Shown in pieces: positions 45,601 through 57,016 of a DNA stretch of 64,000 bases. The notes under the pieces were generated by a model. That model worked only from the letters and a program-made list of their open reading frames with translations, searched no databases and was not told the origin of the DNA. The DNA comes from Phyllostachys edulis (lineage: Eukaryota; Streptophyta; Magnoliopsida; Poales; Poaceae), in assembly GCA_036346405.1 (NCBI GenBank), contig CM070548.1, forward strand, positions 90,036,088-90,100,087, written 5' to 3'. The position numbers were made by a program, and so were the translations under genes. Within the stretch, counting starts at the first letter, position 1; the number at the start of each line of letters is the position of its first letter.

Positions 45601-46897
45601 CGTGGCTGAGCCCCGTAAACGCAGCGGCGGCGCTGGGGCAGGCTCGCCGGGCGTTGCGCCACGGCGAGCCGTGCGGTTGTGCACAAAAGAACAAGGGCGG
45701 TGTGGCGGTCCTGGTGCTTACCACAACGGCGGCAGAGGGTGGCGAGGTGGCCGGCGGTGAGGTATTTGGCGGCGGTGAGGTTCGGTCGGCAATGGCGAAG
45801 GCGCTGAGGGTGCTCGGTGAGGCTAGTCTTGTAGCGCCGAGGGTCAGCGTCGGTCTGCGACGATGCGGGAGAAGGTGTCGGCGGCGACGAGGCGGCTCGG
45901 ACGGCGTCGGAATTGAAGAAAAAGCACTCATGGTGGTGTGTAAACGCCAAAATTTGGACGTTTAGGAGGAGAGGAGAGAAGGACTTGGGCGTTGAGTTGA
46001 GGAGAGGAGCGCGGTGCTCCCTTTATAGGCGGGGCGAGGCGGAGAAACAGTGCAGTGATGGCGGCGGCAATGGCGCGATCCGGAATTTTCACGCGAGGTG
46101 GAGGGGAAACGGTCAAGGAGATAGGCGGCGAGATTCAGGGGAGCCGTTGCGCACGCATGCGTGGGTGGAGGGGGAGAAAATCACGGCGGGAATGAAGCTC
46201 GGTGGCGCTAATGGCGGCGTGTGGGCTGCGTGAGGAGGAAGAAAGAACGAGGAAGAAGGTGTGGGGCCCCTGCGCGAGATGAAGAGAGAGAGGAGAGCGG
46301 CACGGGTGGCTGTTCGATTCATCGGTGCATTTGGGATTCGTCTTGAAGAGAGGAATCGGTAGGGTGGAGTGATGGCCGTTGGATTGAGATCCAACGGTCA
46401 CAACGGATGCGGGAGAGGAGGCCCAAAATGGCTGCGTGCATGGAGAGAGGGAAACGGGCCAGAGGTGAATTCGGCCCATTTGATTTTCCCGGAATTGAAA
46501 TGATTTTGCTATTTTAAATAATCAATTAAATCGTTTTGGCTTTTAGAAAATAGCAAATAAAATCCAAAAATTCTAGAAAAATTCAAAGAAATTACTAGAG
46601 TTATTTTGGACTCAATAAAATTATTTCCAACTTAAAGTTGGCTTTTAATTTTGCAAATAAATTATTTTGGCTTTAACATAATTTGGAAAAGCTTTTAAAA
46701 TTCCAGAAATTAATTTAATTTTTATTTTTCAACTTTAACTCAAATAAAACCTCAAAAGCTTTAATTAACTTTACTTTTGACTTTTAAAACTTCAGAAATT
46801 AAAATAAAGAAATCAAACTCTTTCAAATTTCAGAAAATCGAATAAAATAATAACTTTATTTATTTTTATTTTGGTAACTGCACTTTGGGATGTTACA
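42643..46897 (-). repeat. 5' LTR of the gag-only element, 4.25 kb
   Basis: In plus orientation TGTAAGACCCGGG ... GGGATGTTACA. A minus-strand TATA box (CGCCTATAAAGGGAGC) near 46020 gives an upstream part of about 0.87 kb and a transcribed part of about 3.4 kb. The transcribed part holds the shared block 43285-43390 and AT-rich diverged repeats of ATAATCCAATATC-like text at 44100-44830. Short open frames in it are not genes. Confidence 0.85.
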
Positions 46898-47096
46898 GGA
46901 CACCTCAGGTTCTCCCGGGCCCTGGGGCCGTCGGAACCCCTCGGGACCCTTCGGGCCTAGGGACCCTTCGGACCCCTCGGGAACTCCGGGCCCCCCTTGA
47001 GACCCTTCGGGCCACTCCAGCAGCCCGGGCCGTCCGGCGTGTTGTGCGCTTCACTGTTCGCCTGGTCGTGGGGGCCGGTGTGCCGCACCTACGACA

Positions 47097-48535
47097 TAGG
47101 TTTTAAGTAAGTTCCATAAGAAAATGGCAAGTTTTAAAAAGTTTCAATCATGAACGAGACAGGATGAAACTTCTGAGGTTCAAGCACGAAACATTTTAAA
47201 AGTTTCAGGTTTCAGTGAGTTTCACGTATTTCTAGCAGTTTCAAGAAGATTCCAAGAAAAGTTTTAAGCCCAAGTTTCAACAAGTTTCAGATTTTGGAAT
47301 TCAAGTTTCAGACAAAAGAGTTTCAAGAAGTTTTAGCAAGTTTCATGAAGTTTCAGGAAGTCCCCTGAAAACATTTTAAAAGTTTAAGGTTTCAGTGAGT
47401 TTCACATATTTGAAAAAGTTTACAGAAGATTCCAAGAAAGTTTCAAGCGCAAGTTTCAACAAGTCTCGGATTTTGGAACTCAAGTTTCAATAAGTTGCTG
47501 ACAAAAGAGTTTCAACAAGTTTCAAGAAGTCTCGTGAAAATATTTTAAAAGTTTTAGGTTTCAATGAGTTTCTCGTTTTTCTAGAAGATTCCAAAAAAAA
47601 AAAATTCAAGCCTAAGTTTCAACAAGTTTCAGATTTTGTAACTCAAGTTTCAGAAAGAAAAGTTTCAACAAGTTTCAACCCCGTTTCAAGAAGTTTCAAA
47701 CAAAAAGGTTTTAAGAAGTTTTAGTATGTTTTAACATGTTTTAAAAAGTTTCAACAAGTTTTATAAAAAATATCAAACAAGAGCTGTAAAGTATCAAAAA
47801 GAGTTTCGGCGCATTTCAATAAATTTCAATGGGTTTCAAATCCAAAACTGTAAGTTTCGTCGAGTTTTAAATATGAAACTTGATTAAAAATGAGTTTAAA
47901 AAGAATTTCAACTGAGTTTCAAAAGACAAACTTCAAAGTTTCAAAGCACGTTTCGTAGGTTTTCATCAGGTTTCAAAAGAGTTTCAAACAAGTTTCATAA
48001 GCTTTCAGTGTGTTTCAACAAAATTTCAATGGGTTTCAAATATGAAACTATAAGTTTCGTGCTGTTTCAAATACGAAACTTGATTAAAAATGTGTTTCGA
48101 AAGGATTTCAATTAAGTTTCAAAAGACAAAACTCAAATTTTCGGAGATCGTTTCGCGGGTTTTCATCTGGTTTCAGCACGTTTCAACAACATTTCAATGG
48201 GTTTCAAATATGAGACTTGGTTAAGAACGAGTTTCAAAAGAATTTCAACTATGTTTCAAAATACAAACTTCAAAGTTCCATAGCACGTTTCACATGTTTT
48301 TATCAGGTTTCAAAAGAGTTTGAGAAGGTTTCAACGTTTTTCAACAAAATTTCAATGGGTTTCAAATATGGAACTACAAGTTTCACCTAGTTTTAAATCT
48401 GAAACTTCATTAAAAATTACTTTCAGAAGAAATTTAATTAAGTTTTAAAAGACAAACTTCGAAGTTTCATAGAGTTTGAACAAGTTTCATAGGAAAATTC
48501 ATAAGTTTCAAAAGTAAACATCAAGTTTCAGAACA
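47097..48535. repeat. GTTTCA-rich simple sequence, right part
   Basis: About 1.4 kb packed with GTTTCAA, GTTTCAAG and GTTTTAAA words, locally in longer units (AATTTCAATGGGTTTCAAAT four times between 47810 and 48370). It begins with the target duplication of the outer gypsy and continues the tract at 10865-11087. Confidence 0.85.
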
Positions 48536-49924
48536 AGCCAGGGATCCACCAGGGATCTCATTGGTGGGCTGCACGCCGTTGAGCTCATAGGTAGTGCACT
48601 GTGGTACGACGTTTCATTACTTTCAAGACGCATGCGCGCTGCGACCACTATGGTCTGTTGATTCGCCGTGCCTCGCACCGACCGGGGACCATGGTCGCTA
48701 GACGTCATTGTCATTACGTGCCTCCGCTGCTCGATCCACTGTGTCGTAGCCTGATCCACGCGGCTACCGCTCGAACTGTGCCACCGACGAGTAAGCCCCG
48801 CGGTGTCTCGCTGTCTACCACCACAGTGCCGCACCGCGGGGGGCCGATGGCTGCGATGCAAGCTAATGGTGTCTTGCCGTCCGCCGCCTCCGCATGAGCC
48901 ATGGCCGTGTTCAACAGCTCGCCATGGCTACTCGCAGGTCGTTGTTCCATCCGCCCTTACTTCACGAGTCTACAGCAGCGCTCGACCATAGGACATGGCT
49001 ATTCATAGCTCGCTGACCACCACCACCGCACGAAGCCGCGACCACGCTCAACCGCTCGCTGTCCGCTACCGCTGCATTTGCCTGTGGCCGTGCTCAACAG
49101 CTTGCTATTGTTGCTCGCCGCTAGCATGCCTTGGACTTTTGGTTGCTATAGCTACACATGACCATTGCGTGTAGCAAGCTTCACTCATGGTGCCTTGCTG
49201 GAGAACGGAGGGGAATCACTATTGAATGGGGGGGGAGATATATAACTGTGTGGATAAATAGTGTGTGAAGAAGAAGGATGAAGTGACAGGGTTTGTGCGG
49301 ATAAGGATAGGAGGTGTGTGGATATTAGTTGATAGACCAATTAGTCAATCGAACGACTGTTTATTATCCCATTGGTTTTGCTTCCAATACTATGGTGTTT
49401 TCTAGCTTTTTTCCTTTTCTTGCGAGGTGCCTTTCATTGGCTTGGGCGGCAAAAATCCTACGATGTAATTTTTGAGAGAAGCAAGTGGTATTAGAGAATG
49501 AGAAGCCTCCTGAAATTCCGGCTAATGCTTATAAGATGCCTGTATAATTTCTGAAAGTAGGGACTGGATTTCACAGTAGGTTGCAGCTTCAGTTTTGCTT
49601 ATTAAAATAAAAACAATCTATCCATATGGACACAGTACTAAACTTCTCAGCTTGCATTTTTAACATAAAAGCAACATCTGTCTGCTCCGATTCAGCAAAA
49701 TTTTCTCACTGCAGGATGAGATCAATTCTGGAAAGCTTCCACATTTGATCCCACCTTAAGTTTCCGGGAAATTCTGCTATGAACTTATCAACAACTGGGA
49801 GAAGCAATTCAGCAAGTAAGGCATATTTAATTAAGTTGGTTCTGTAATAATGAGGTGCTTACACTGCAAGCGGTTCGTTAGACTTCTCGTTGAGCAAGTA
49901 TTTAAGTCATATAGTAGTACTTTT
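48536..49924. other. No supported gene
   Basis: 48540-49200 is GC-rich with short open frames on both strands and repeated text such as CTCGCCATGGCTACTCGC, but no domain. 49240-49924 is AT-rich. 49700-49800 looks exon-like (an AG border, then GATGAGATCAATTCTGG), yet no frame stays open. Confidence 0.4.
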
Positions 49925-50890
49925 TGTTAGAATAGGACTCAATTTGTATTTTCTTATCTGTATATGGCAATCCTCTTTGTACTTCATATATATATTGCCT
50001 ATTAGGTCATCTTGAATATATACACACAATATTCATAACATGGCATCAGAGCTAGGGCTCTAACCCTAGTTTTTCCTTTTGGGCATGCCGCCATGCCGCT
50101 AGTCCAAGGCCGAGCCGTCGCCGCCCTCTTGGGTCGCCGCCGCTACCGCTTGGCCGAGCTGCCGTCGCTCTCTTGGGTCGCCGCCGTCGCCGCCTCGGCC
50201 TTCTCCCGAGACTGACCTTACGCACCTTCGCAGAAGATGAAGGCTGCCAAGAAGGAGGAGGAGGTATTCTTCTTCTTGGCAGCTGCCGATGAGGGCCTTC
50301 GATGACGCCATAGGCGCTTTTGAGCTTGGTGTCTTGACGAGGTTCGTGTTCGCGCCATCACGGTGGTCGGTGTCGGCGACTCCATCGGCCCAGACATTGT
50401 TGGTGCGTGTGCCACTCGTTAGATCGGGAGTACTTACGCGGCGATACCGATGAAACAACGATGCTCGATTCTTTTTGCTTGGCGTGAATTGGAGATGCTT
50501 TGCGGGAGGACTCCTCTGTCGGCGACTTCTTGAGCTCGGCGGTCTCTGGCGCCCGGTGGGCAGTGGCTTCTCCGCTCTGCCAGGAGTGTTATAAAGTGCA
50601 GAAGGTGGATCGTGATCGCCTTCGTCTTTATGACTTCGTCTGCCATCTTCGCCTAGAATTTGAGCCTGTCAGGGCTCAACTGCTGAGCCGCTCACCACAA
50701 CCGATAGTCACTGAGGCTCTTTCGACGCTTCGTGCTGAGGAGCTTCACCGTGGGTTAGCAGCACAGTTTGTTCCGGCTGTGATTGCTACCCCTTCTTCTT
50801 CGCCTACACCGATGGTTTCTACACCGATGGTTTCTACTTCGACTACAGTCCCTCCTCAGGTGTCTGTTTTTGCTCCTTTTTTTGCACCAA
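49925..50890 (+). mobile_element. Truncated Ty1/copia element: short LTR, primer site and gag
   Basis: A 116-bp LTR (49925-50040) begins TGTTAGAATAGG and ends ATTCATAACA. TGGCATCAGAGCTAGGG, a Met-type primer site, follows at 50041. After a broken leader, 50500-50880 reads KVQKVDRDRLRLYDFVCHL and EFEPVRAQLLSRSPQPIVTE, then ALSTLRAEELHRGLA: the copia gag (UBN2-type) core. Pol and a second LTR are missing, and recognisable sequence stops near 50890. Confidence 0.75.
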
Positions 50891-51891
50891 CAATAAAATA
50901 CAATTTTTCAGTAATCCCATCACCATCAAATCTGTTCATTTCAAGCAAAATCACAGCAGTGATAGCAGACACTTATTTATTGTGAAAGGTTTCTTCTTAA
51001 ACAAAATTTACTAAGAAAGGCTAACAGAGCAATAAAATGGAAGAGGTACAAGAGTCAATTATGTGTAATAGATCACCAGACTGGTCCTTTAGATTGCCTG
51101 ATGGCTTGCTACCAATCTAACTAGAAGAGAATAAAAACATACAGTAGGTCATGAGTGTTCCATGGCAGTGGCACAACGGTATCAGGAGTAAATATGAAAA
51201 CATGTGATTGTAGATTATGATAAGATTGTCGATCTGTTTTGGGAGTATTACTAAACTTACTTGTTAAGAGCTGTCAATTTACCATTCACTTGCCAAAACG
51301 AACATTGTTGCAGAGCAAAATCATACAAGAGAACAGGGACAAGCCTGTTACTACTTTGTTATTCTAGTGGTCAGCGAATATTGACACTGCATTGATGTAA
51401 GAGATGCAAGCGTAGGCGAATTGCGTCACAATTCTGTCGTGAAAAGCAAGTATTCATATCATATGGCCCAATAGCCTTTAGCTGGTGTATTACCTAATGT
51501 CCCATTTAATAGAAAAGTCAGCCATCATCAACTCCTATTGAAACAGCAAATAGCCGTGTTGCACCGTACGTCACACCTAATGTTTCATGAGAAACATAAC
51601 TAATGATCGGGCAGTTGGTGTCCATCAACCATTAGAAAGACTATGCTGATTTTATACAGTTGATGTCAATTTTCAGTTAAATGCGTCTAAATAGTTGAAC
51701 CAATCAACCCGCAAGAAGCAGGTCAAAGTTGCCACTAATCTCAAATGCAAAACTATGATAGGCGGTGCTGTACTCCTAAGCATTGCATTCAGATTTACGA
51801 TCCGTTGTCAGAGCCCGGTCGGTACGGGCAAACCTCAATTGTCATATGCTGGTCGAAGAAAGTGAGACCGAACACGCAAACAATCGCTGAT
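50891..51891. other. No recognisable gene or element
   Basis: AT-rich single-copy-looking sequence without open frames of note or visible repeats. Confidence 0.4.
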
Positions 51892-51894
51892 TTA

Positions 51895-52011
51895 GTGTTT
51901 GTTTAGATAGGGGGATTAGAACTAATCTTTTTGGATTAGAAGGGATTTTAGTTCAAATTCCGAGCCAATCTCAAGGAATTAAGTCGGTTTACGATATATG
52001 CAAACAAGCCC
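51895..52011. repeat. Tourist-like MITE, 117 bp
   Basis: The ends GTGTTTGTTTAGATA and ATATGCAAACAAGCCC are inverted copies. TTA on the left and TAA on the right fit the 3-bp target of PIF/Harbinger MITEs, with one change. No coding capacity. Confidence 0.6.
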
Positions 52012-52014
52012 TAA

Positions 52015-52338
52015 AGAGAGAGGACGCTCAGGGAAGAAACCTGATGTTGTCATATGCCACTGGAGTTTGGAACCCCTGGTCATGGAACGGTCCCCGGTGA
52101 GTCAATCCGACGAACAATGGAGGGGCATGGAACCAAGCAGTCAGCAATCTGAGTTGTTCGTGGACCTAGCAACATCGACGGCGATCAATGATGGGAACAG
52201 TCCGAAGCAAGGGAGGCGAGTAGGAGGAGGAGCAGAGGCAATTAGGGCGGTGTTGCGTGCAGCGTGCCTGATCAAAAGCCAAGGGAGACGAAAATTCACA
52301 CGATGCGGCAGGAGCCTGGAGAGTGGGGAGGCAGCAAC
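52015..52338. other. Short spacer before the hAT element
   Basis: An open frame without known domain crosses it. No repeat was seen. Confidence 0.35.
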
Positions 52339-53062
52339 TAGAGGTGGGCCGTACCAGCGAGAGGCACGACACTATTGTCCCGGCTTAGGTACGACATGAC
52401 TTGCACTGTATATAGGTGTGCCTACACAACACGAAGGCTCGTGCCGTGCTTGGGCTATCACCCAAGGCACGCGTGCGGAGAGGCCGAGGGAGCCGTCGAG
52501 ATAGGAGGAGAGGAGGAGGCGGCGGCGTGGTGCGGGACGACGCGGAGGGAGGAGGTCGGGAGGGGACGACGCCGGCGTGGAGGTGGAGGCGGCGGGCTAG
52601 CAAAGATTGCGTCTGTGGCAGCTCAAGCAAATGAAGGGCAGGGCGCAAAGCAGCGGCCGGGCCGAGGGGGAGGGGAGGCCCAAGCGGGCCGCGCCGGTAT
52701 GGTGGGCCGTGCCTGGCACGACACTACCCGGGCGGAATATGGCCGTTTAGCGTTTTTTGCCCATTTGGAGCTTTAACAATAGCAAAAAAATCTCATTTTT
52801 TTTTTGTATAAATAACCACCATACCCCCCTCATTCAGCACCTATCCATTTCTCATTCTCTCTTTCAAATTTTGGTTTACAAATTCAAATTCATTGTGAGA
52901 TAAATTGACAAAATTCAAAAAAAATGTGCCAAATTTTGGAAAATTCAATTCCGACAGCAAGTCAACAAAAGAGGTACAATACTATTTTGTGCATAATTTT
53001 ATTGTTAGTATTTGTTATGCTAAGATGAAAGTAATAATAGTGTTAGTTTCAATTTTGTTGTT

Positions 53063-53718
53063 TTGGCTATGGAAAATTATGATAGCTTTGCTCTTGGTGA
53101 TTACGGATTTTCACTGGAGGAAGTTGCACCTATGGAGGCTGCGGCTGCCTCAAATCAACCGCAATTGTTAGCAGAACAACAAGACGGAGTTCCGTCATCA
53201 GGCTCCATGGCAGAATCATCGTTGGCGACCACCGGGGCAAAGAGGTCGAGGTCGTCTATATCGGGAGTGTGAAAGAATTTCGACAGGACAACCAAGGCAC
53301 ACGCACAAGAAAATCAGGTACCATATGCTGTTTGCAAAATTTGTCGTCAGGAATTGTCTGCAAAGTCTACAAGAGGGATGAGGCACTTGCAAAGACATGC
53401 TACAAGATGCAAGGCCAAGCAAGGATTGGTGTTGATACAGACGCAGGTGCAATACAACCCTGACGGTACGGTACGTAGCTGGTACTACGATCCTGAGGTA
53501 GCCCGTCAATCTCTCTACCGTTTAATTGCTTCCGAAGATTTACCGTTAGACTTTCGGGAGTCTAATACTTTCCAAACTTACATTAGAACTACACATAATC
53601 CTAGATTATCTTCCGTTTTTAGATAGACAACAACTAGGAATCTAGTAAAATACTATAATGAACGCCATGATAAATTAAAGGATAAATTTGCTTTGTGCAC
53701 ATTTTCGGTGGCCCTGAC
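53063..53718 (+). pseudogene. hAT transposase, N-terminal half with BED zinc finger
   Basis: Start ATG 53063 (MAMENYDSFALG). After a Ser-rich leader and a TGA at 53270 (normally Trp), the same frame gives a BED finger: VCKICRQELSAKS, MRHLQRHATRC. Then come YDPEVARQSLYRLIASEDLP and FQTYIRTTHNPR, a TAG at 53624, and RNLVKYYNERHDKLKDKF with LCTFSVALT. BED fingers bind the transposon ends. The protein breaks exactly where SDIW, carrying the first catalytic Asp, would follow. Confidence 0.88.
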
Positions 53719-56700
53719 TGTCGGGACCCAAAAATACAATTCTGGACCCTCTGAGTATAATGCACTAGTCCAGGATCATGCTAGTGCACACAGTGGCAGC
53801 ATTAGTGAAATATCATTTCCATATACAAAGATGACTAATAAATAGGCAAATAACAATAAATATCAGAGTAAAGACCTTAAGGTCAAAACTTACAATTAAT
53901 GTCTCAGAAGGCAAATAGCTCAATTAAGCTACAGCGGAACGTAACGGAATAACTTCAGTGAAGCCCATCCATATGCCCACAGGCAATCGGCTGGGGTAGC
54001 GCGACCTAGTTCTCCACATTCCTTGAAGTAGACCTTGTTGACTGACAATTCTTTCACTTTTGTTGATTAATTATAGCAAGCATGAGTACACAACCGTACT
54101 CGCAAGTCATACCACAGAATGTAATTTATACATGATGGTTTATTCCAAAGGAATGACTTCTGTGGTTCTTTTGCAGAAATGCAACATTTGTAATTGAATA
54201 TGAATAATAGATTGAAAGCATAATTCAAAACAAATAGACAATAATAATTTATCAGTTGTTTTCACAAAGACACATAGCCTAATCAATTTATTCACACAAC
54301 CATATGACTTAAATCACACAGCTATCCCTTCCCAATTGTTTTATGAAAATCTACCCCTCGTGTGAAATCCCCGTGCATGTCTATGACCGCGGACACGGCT
54401 ATTCGAATAGTTTTACACTTTGCAGAGGTTGTAAACTTTACCCACAAGATACAATTAACTCATTATGTCTGCCATGACTCGCCACACGGAAGTATGCGAT
54501 TGAGCAAACATAACAAAATCTTTCAGAAACTTCATCTCAAGCATTGATACTCCCAGTGTGCTTACGAATCGTCATAGTACACAGTGGATGGTACGACACA
54601 CACCGTTGGACAGGGACACGGCGAACCGCCCCGTGATGTAACTACTTGGTAGCACACCTCCACCCAATCAACATAGTCTAACCTACAACCTGAGTAGCAA
54701 TGTCAAGAATCCATAACTTACTAAGTTAGGCCCGTTCCATACCAGACATGTGGTCGTACAATAAGGCTCAGTTCAATGGCGCACAAAGTTAAGTCCTTAA
54801 TTGACCAAGGCAAGACTTCCAATTTAAAACTACAAACCCTATGCACACAGTGTATTAATCCCATGCACAAAGATCCACCAAAGTAGCACACAATACCACT
54901 TGCCTCCGTCAAAATCCTTTCCCACCTTGTTGGTTAAGTGCAACACATGCCATCAACGAGTAATAGCACATAGTACACACAGTTTTATCACATAGTTCTA
55001 TAATCACTTAGTCAAGTTTATAATTGCAACTTACATAAAATGATGACTCGTGGCATGGCTAAGCAGACTAATCGTATCTAACCAACCCACGTTGGTGCTA
55101 CGATAATACCAACTAATTAAACCAATCTAGGGTGACAAAAGATTAAGACATACAAATAGACAATGTGGTTATAACAAGTTGGATCACGAAAGACGATCAA
55201 AATTATTTCTCTATAAAAGAATTAATATCACCCTCACATTACTGAACATTTTATTAACATCAATAACATATATTCTTGGTAACATTCAATTTACCTTACT
55301 ATCACATCAATAAATCTTCCAAAAGAAACATAACAAATAGTGTCATAAAATTTCCAACATCATATAAGATTGTAATAACAACTCATTCTAGAAAAGAAAC
55401 CCAGTGCGCAAGCCACAAAGCTGAACAAATCTCTTTTTAACAAGCTCACACTAGTACAAGACAACCTCATAAAACACACCAGTTTAAATCACTTATTAGA
55501 TTTCGCTCAAATACCATTACTGACGCTCAACGCCAATATAGCACACACTAATAGCACTCTAACCATTACTACTACCATTTAATGATTATCTAATCATAGA
55601 AGCATTCATGATCCTACATTTGTTTGCAAACACAAAACAAATATGAGTAGATTCAACGGTCTACCTTTTGTTCAGAAATTAGAACGAAATATCTTTAAAC
55701 TTCAACAATAGAATATTTATAAGACAAGGTTTCGTTAGTCAATACAGTAACCTTCATCCATTTCTTCATACATATACTAGCAATTTAGTATGGCAAAATT
55801 AGGTGAATCTAGCATTTGCACAAATTCATCAAGTATCTAAATAGAAGACAGAGTCAAGATTAATATTTACCAAAGCAATAGCCCACACCCGTTATTAACC
55901 ATTCCGAACGGTTAGATTAATTACCTAGGACCAAATAATCCAATTTATTCAACAAGTTTGAAAATTTAAACCATTGAAGTGATCAAACAAGTTCACTATT
56001 ACTTCACACTCCCTAATAACTCCATGAGTTCCAAACATGTATAGACAAAATCTTATTCAAAATTTTCAAGAACTACTACAGGACAACTTGAAATTAATTA
56101 ACTTCACTTTTGAAGATATTAGCTAAGAATCATTGGTTTGCACCATGCTAATAACCCAACTTGATAACTCATACCATACCAAATAAAATTTTAAATTAAA
56201 ACATCTTAGTTAAGTATGACAACACATCACTAAAGGGTTTAAACATTCTCTTTCTTAAAAGAGAGACATTAAACTTCAACTCTCAAAGTAATCCAGAAGA
56301 AATACACAAGGTCAAAACTCCCACATAGTAAAGAACTTGCAAAAGAAATCTTCCACTGCCTAAATACCAAGCGAACAAATGAGTTACGTTTTCCAACAGA
56401 GAATAAAACAGAACTTCTGTGAAAAGATCAATCTTGCAGATTAACTAAGTTCACAAGTAGCAGAAGTATCATAGTAGTCGAAAGAACAATGTTTGTTTCA
56501 AAGAACAAATAGAGACCAATTGAAACTTGCCCACTTCATTATAACCCCCATTCAAAGTAAATTCATCAACTACAATAAATTACAACCAGAAGACCAAATA
56601 CAAGCTCAAGGAAGACAACAACTTCATCAAAGGACTCATGCTCAACTCATAACTATGGAACGGGGGTAAGCACTTCTCTATTCCCATATCACGTACGGTG

Positions 56701-57002
56701 GTGTAGCCTAGCAAAACCTAGGGCAACAACCACGACTTCAACTTCTCAACACCCGTTACCATTACGCATAACCAATATAATCAATTATGAACATAAAATC
56801 ATCTCATAACACTGATAGAATAAATTCATAGGTATAGAAGATCATAACAGATCATAGATTAACAATAGTACAAAATCAATTCAAGAATAGTTCGCCTTGA
56901 TGAAACATACCACTAGGAATGCGGATGCAATGGATTACCCAAACCCTATCTACTATGCACAGTGTGTCAGTTTAATATTCAATTACCACGGACCTAAAAC
57001 CC
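53719..57002 (-). mobile_element. Giant LTR-type sequence (Tekay-like) inside the hAT gene
   Basis: It begins TGTCGGGACCC directly at the hAT break. From there it parallels the LTR at 42643: similar CTAGTCC...GTGCACACAG text near its start, and the shared block with CTATTCGAATAG at 54368-54450, about 650 bases in, as in the other. The remaining 2.5 kb is AT-rich with no coding domain. Its right end is unclear; a primer site of another element lies at 57003. It may be an LTR joined to a second element by deletion. Confidence 0.55.
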
Positions 57003-57016
57003 GCTCTGATACCAAC
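57003..57016 (-). promoter_or_regulatory. Met-type primer binding site next to an LTR
   Basis: Minus strand: GTTGGTATCAGAGC immediately follows the LTR end GGGTATTACA. No gag or pol of this element is found to the left. Confidence 0.75.

Larger units (their letters stand above)
39498..46897 (-). mobile_element. Gag-only gypsy (Tekay-like) element with giant LTR
   Basis: Order on the minus strand: full 5' LTR (46897-42643), Met-type primer site, gag, then directly a polypurine tract and the first 1.4 kb of the 3' LTR (40892-39498). RT, RNase H and integrase are absent. The 1.75-kb internal region against 4.25-kb LTRs is the pattern of a non-autonomous derivative that would need enzymes from a relative. 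The distal part of the 3' LTR is deleted at the border with the surrounding LTR, so the left target duplication is missing. Confidence 0.8.
11088..47096 (-). mobile_element. Ty3/gypsy element, Tat-like with antisense gene, host of a retroelement nest
   Basis: LTRs of about 0.58 kb begin TGTCGTA and end CTACGACA. The flanks are CAGGT (11083-11087) and TAGGT (47097-47101), a 5-bp target duplication with one change. The primer site lies inside the right LTR and is read on the minus strand, so the right LTR is 5'. The polypurine tract (GAGGGGCA on the minus strand) abuts the left LTR at 15126. Order on the minus strand: gag, protease, RT, RNase H, integrase, arrays, plus-strand antisense gene. 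This layout is known from grass elements such as Grande and RIRE2. It has been interrupted at four points by other elements and carries many stops, so it is immobile. Confidence 0.88.
39128..47096 (-). repeat. 5' LTR of the Tat-like gypsy, split by a gag-only element
   Basis: LTR sequence is 39128 to about 39490 plus 46898-47096. It matches 11088 onward for several hundred bases (GACTAAACA, GGTTCCCGAAGGGTCCTCG, TATTTATAGCC) and the end GGCCGTCCGGCG...CTACGACA. The minus-strand TATA box is near 39285. Confidence 0.85.

Noticed and set aside
45322..46479. Pro/Ser-rich minus frames in the LTR of the gag-only element, repeated at 39333-40315
   Set aside because: They lie in the LTR's GC-rich leader, occur twice because the LTR does, and differ by frame changes between copies.
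48508..48991. Candidate small genes on both strands near the GTTTCA tract
   Set aside because: Open frames of 60-117 codons overlap each other with no domain or consistent codon use.
54362..54912. Small open frames over the shared LTR block
   Set aside because: They overlap a non-coding block that is conserved at DNA level in other LTRs in which the frame is not kept.
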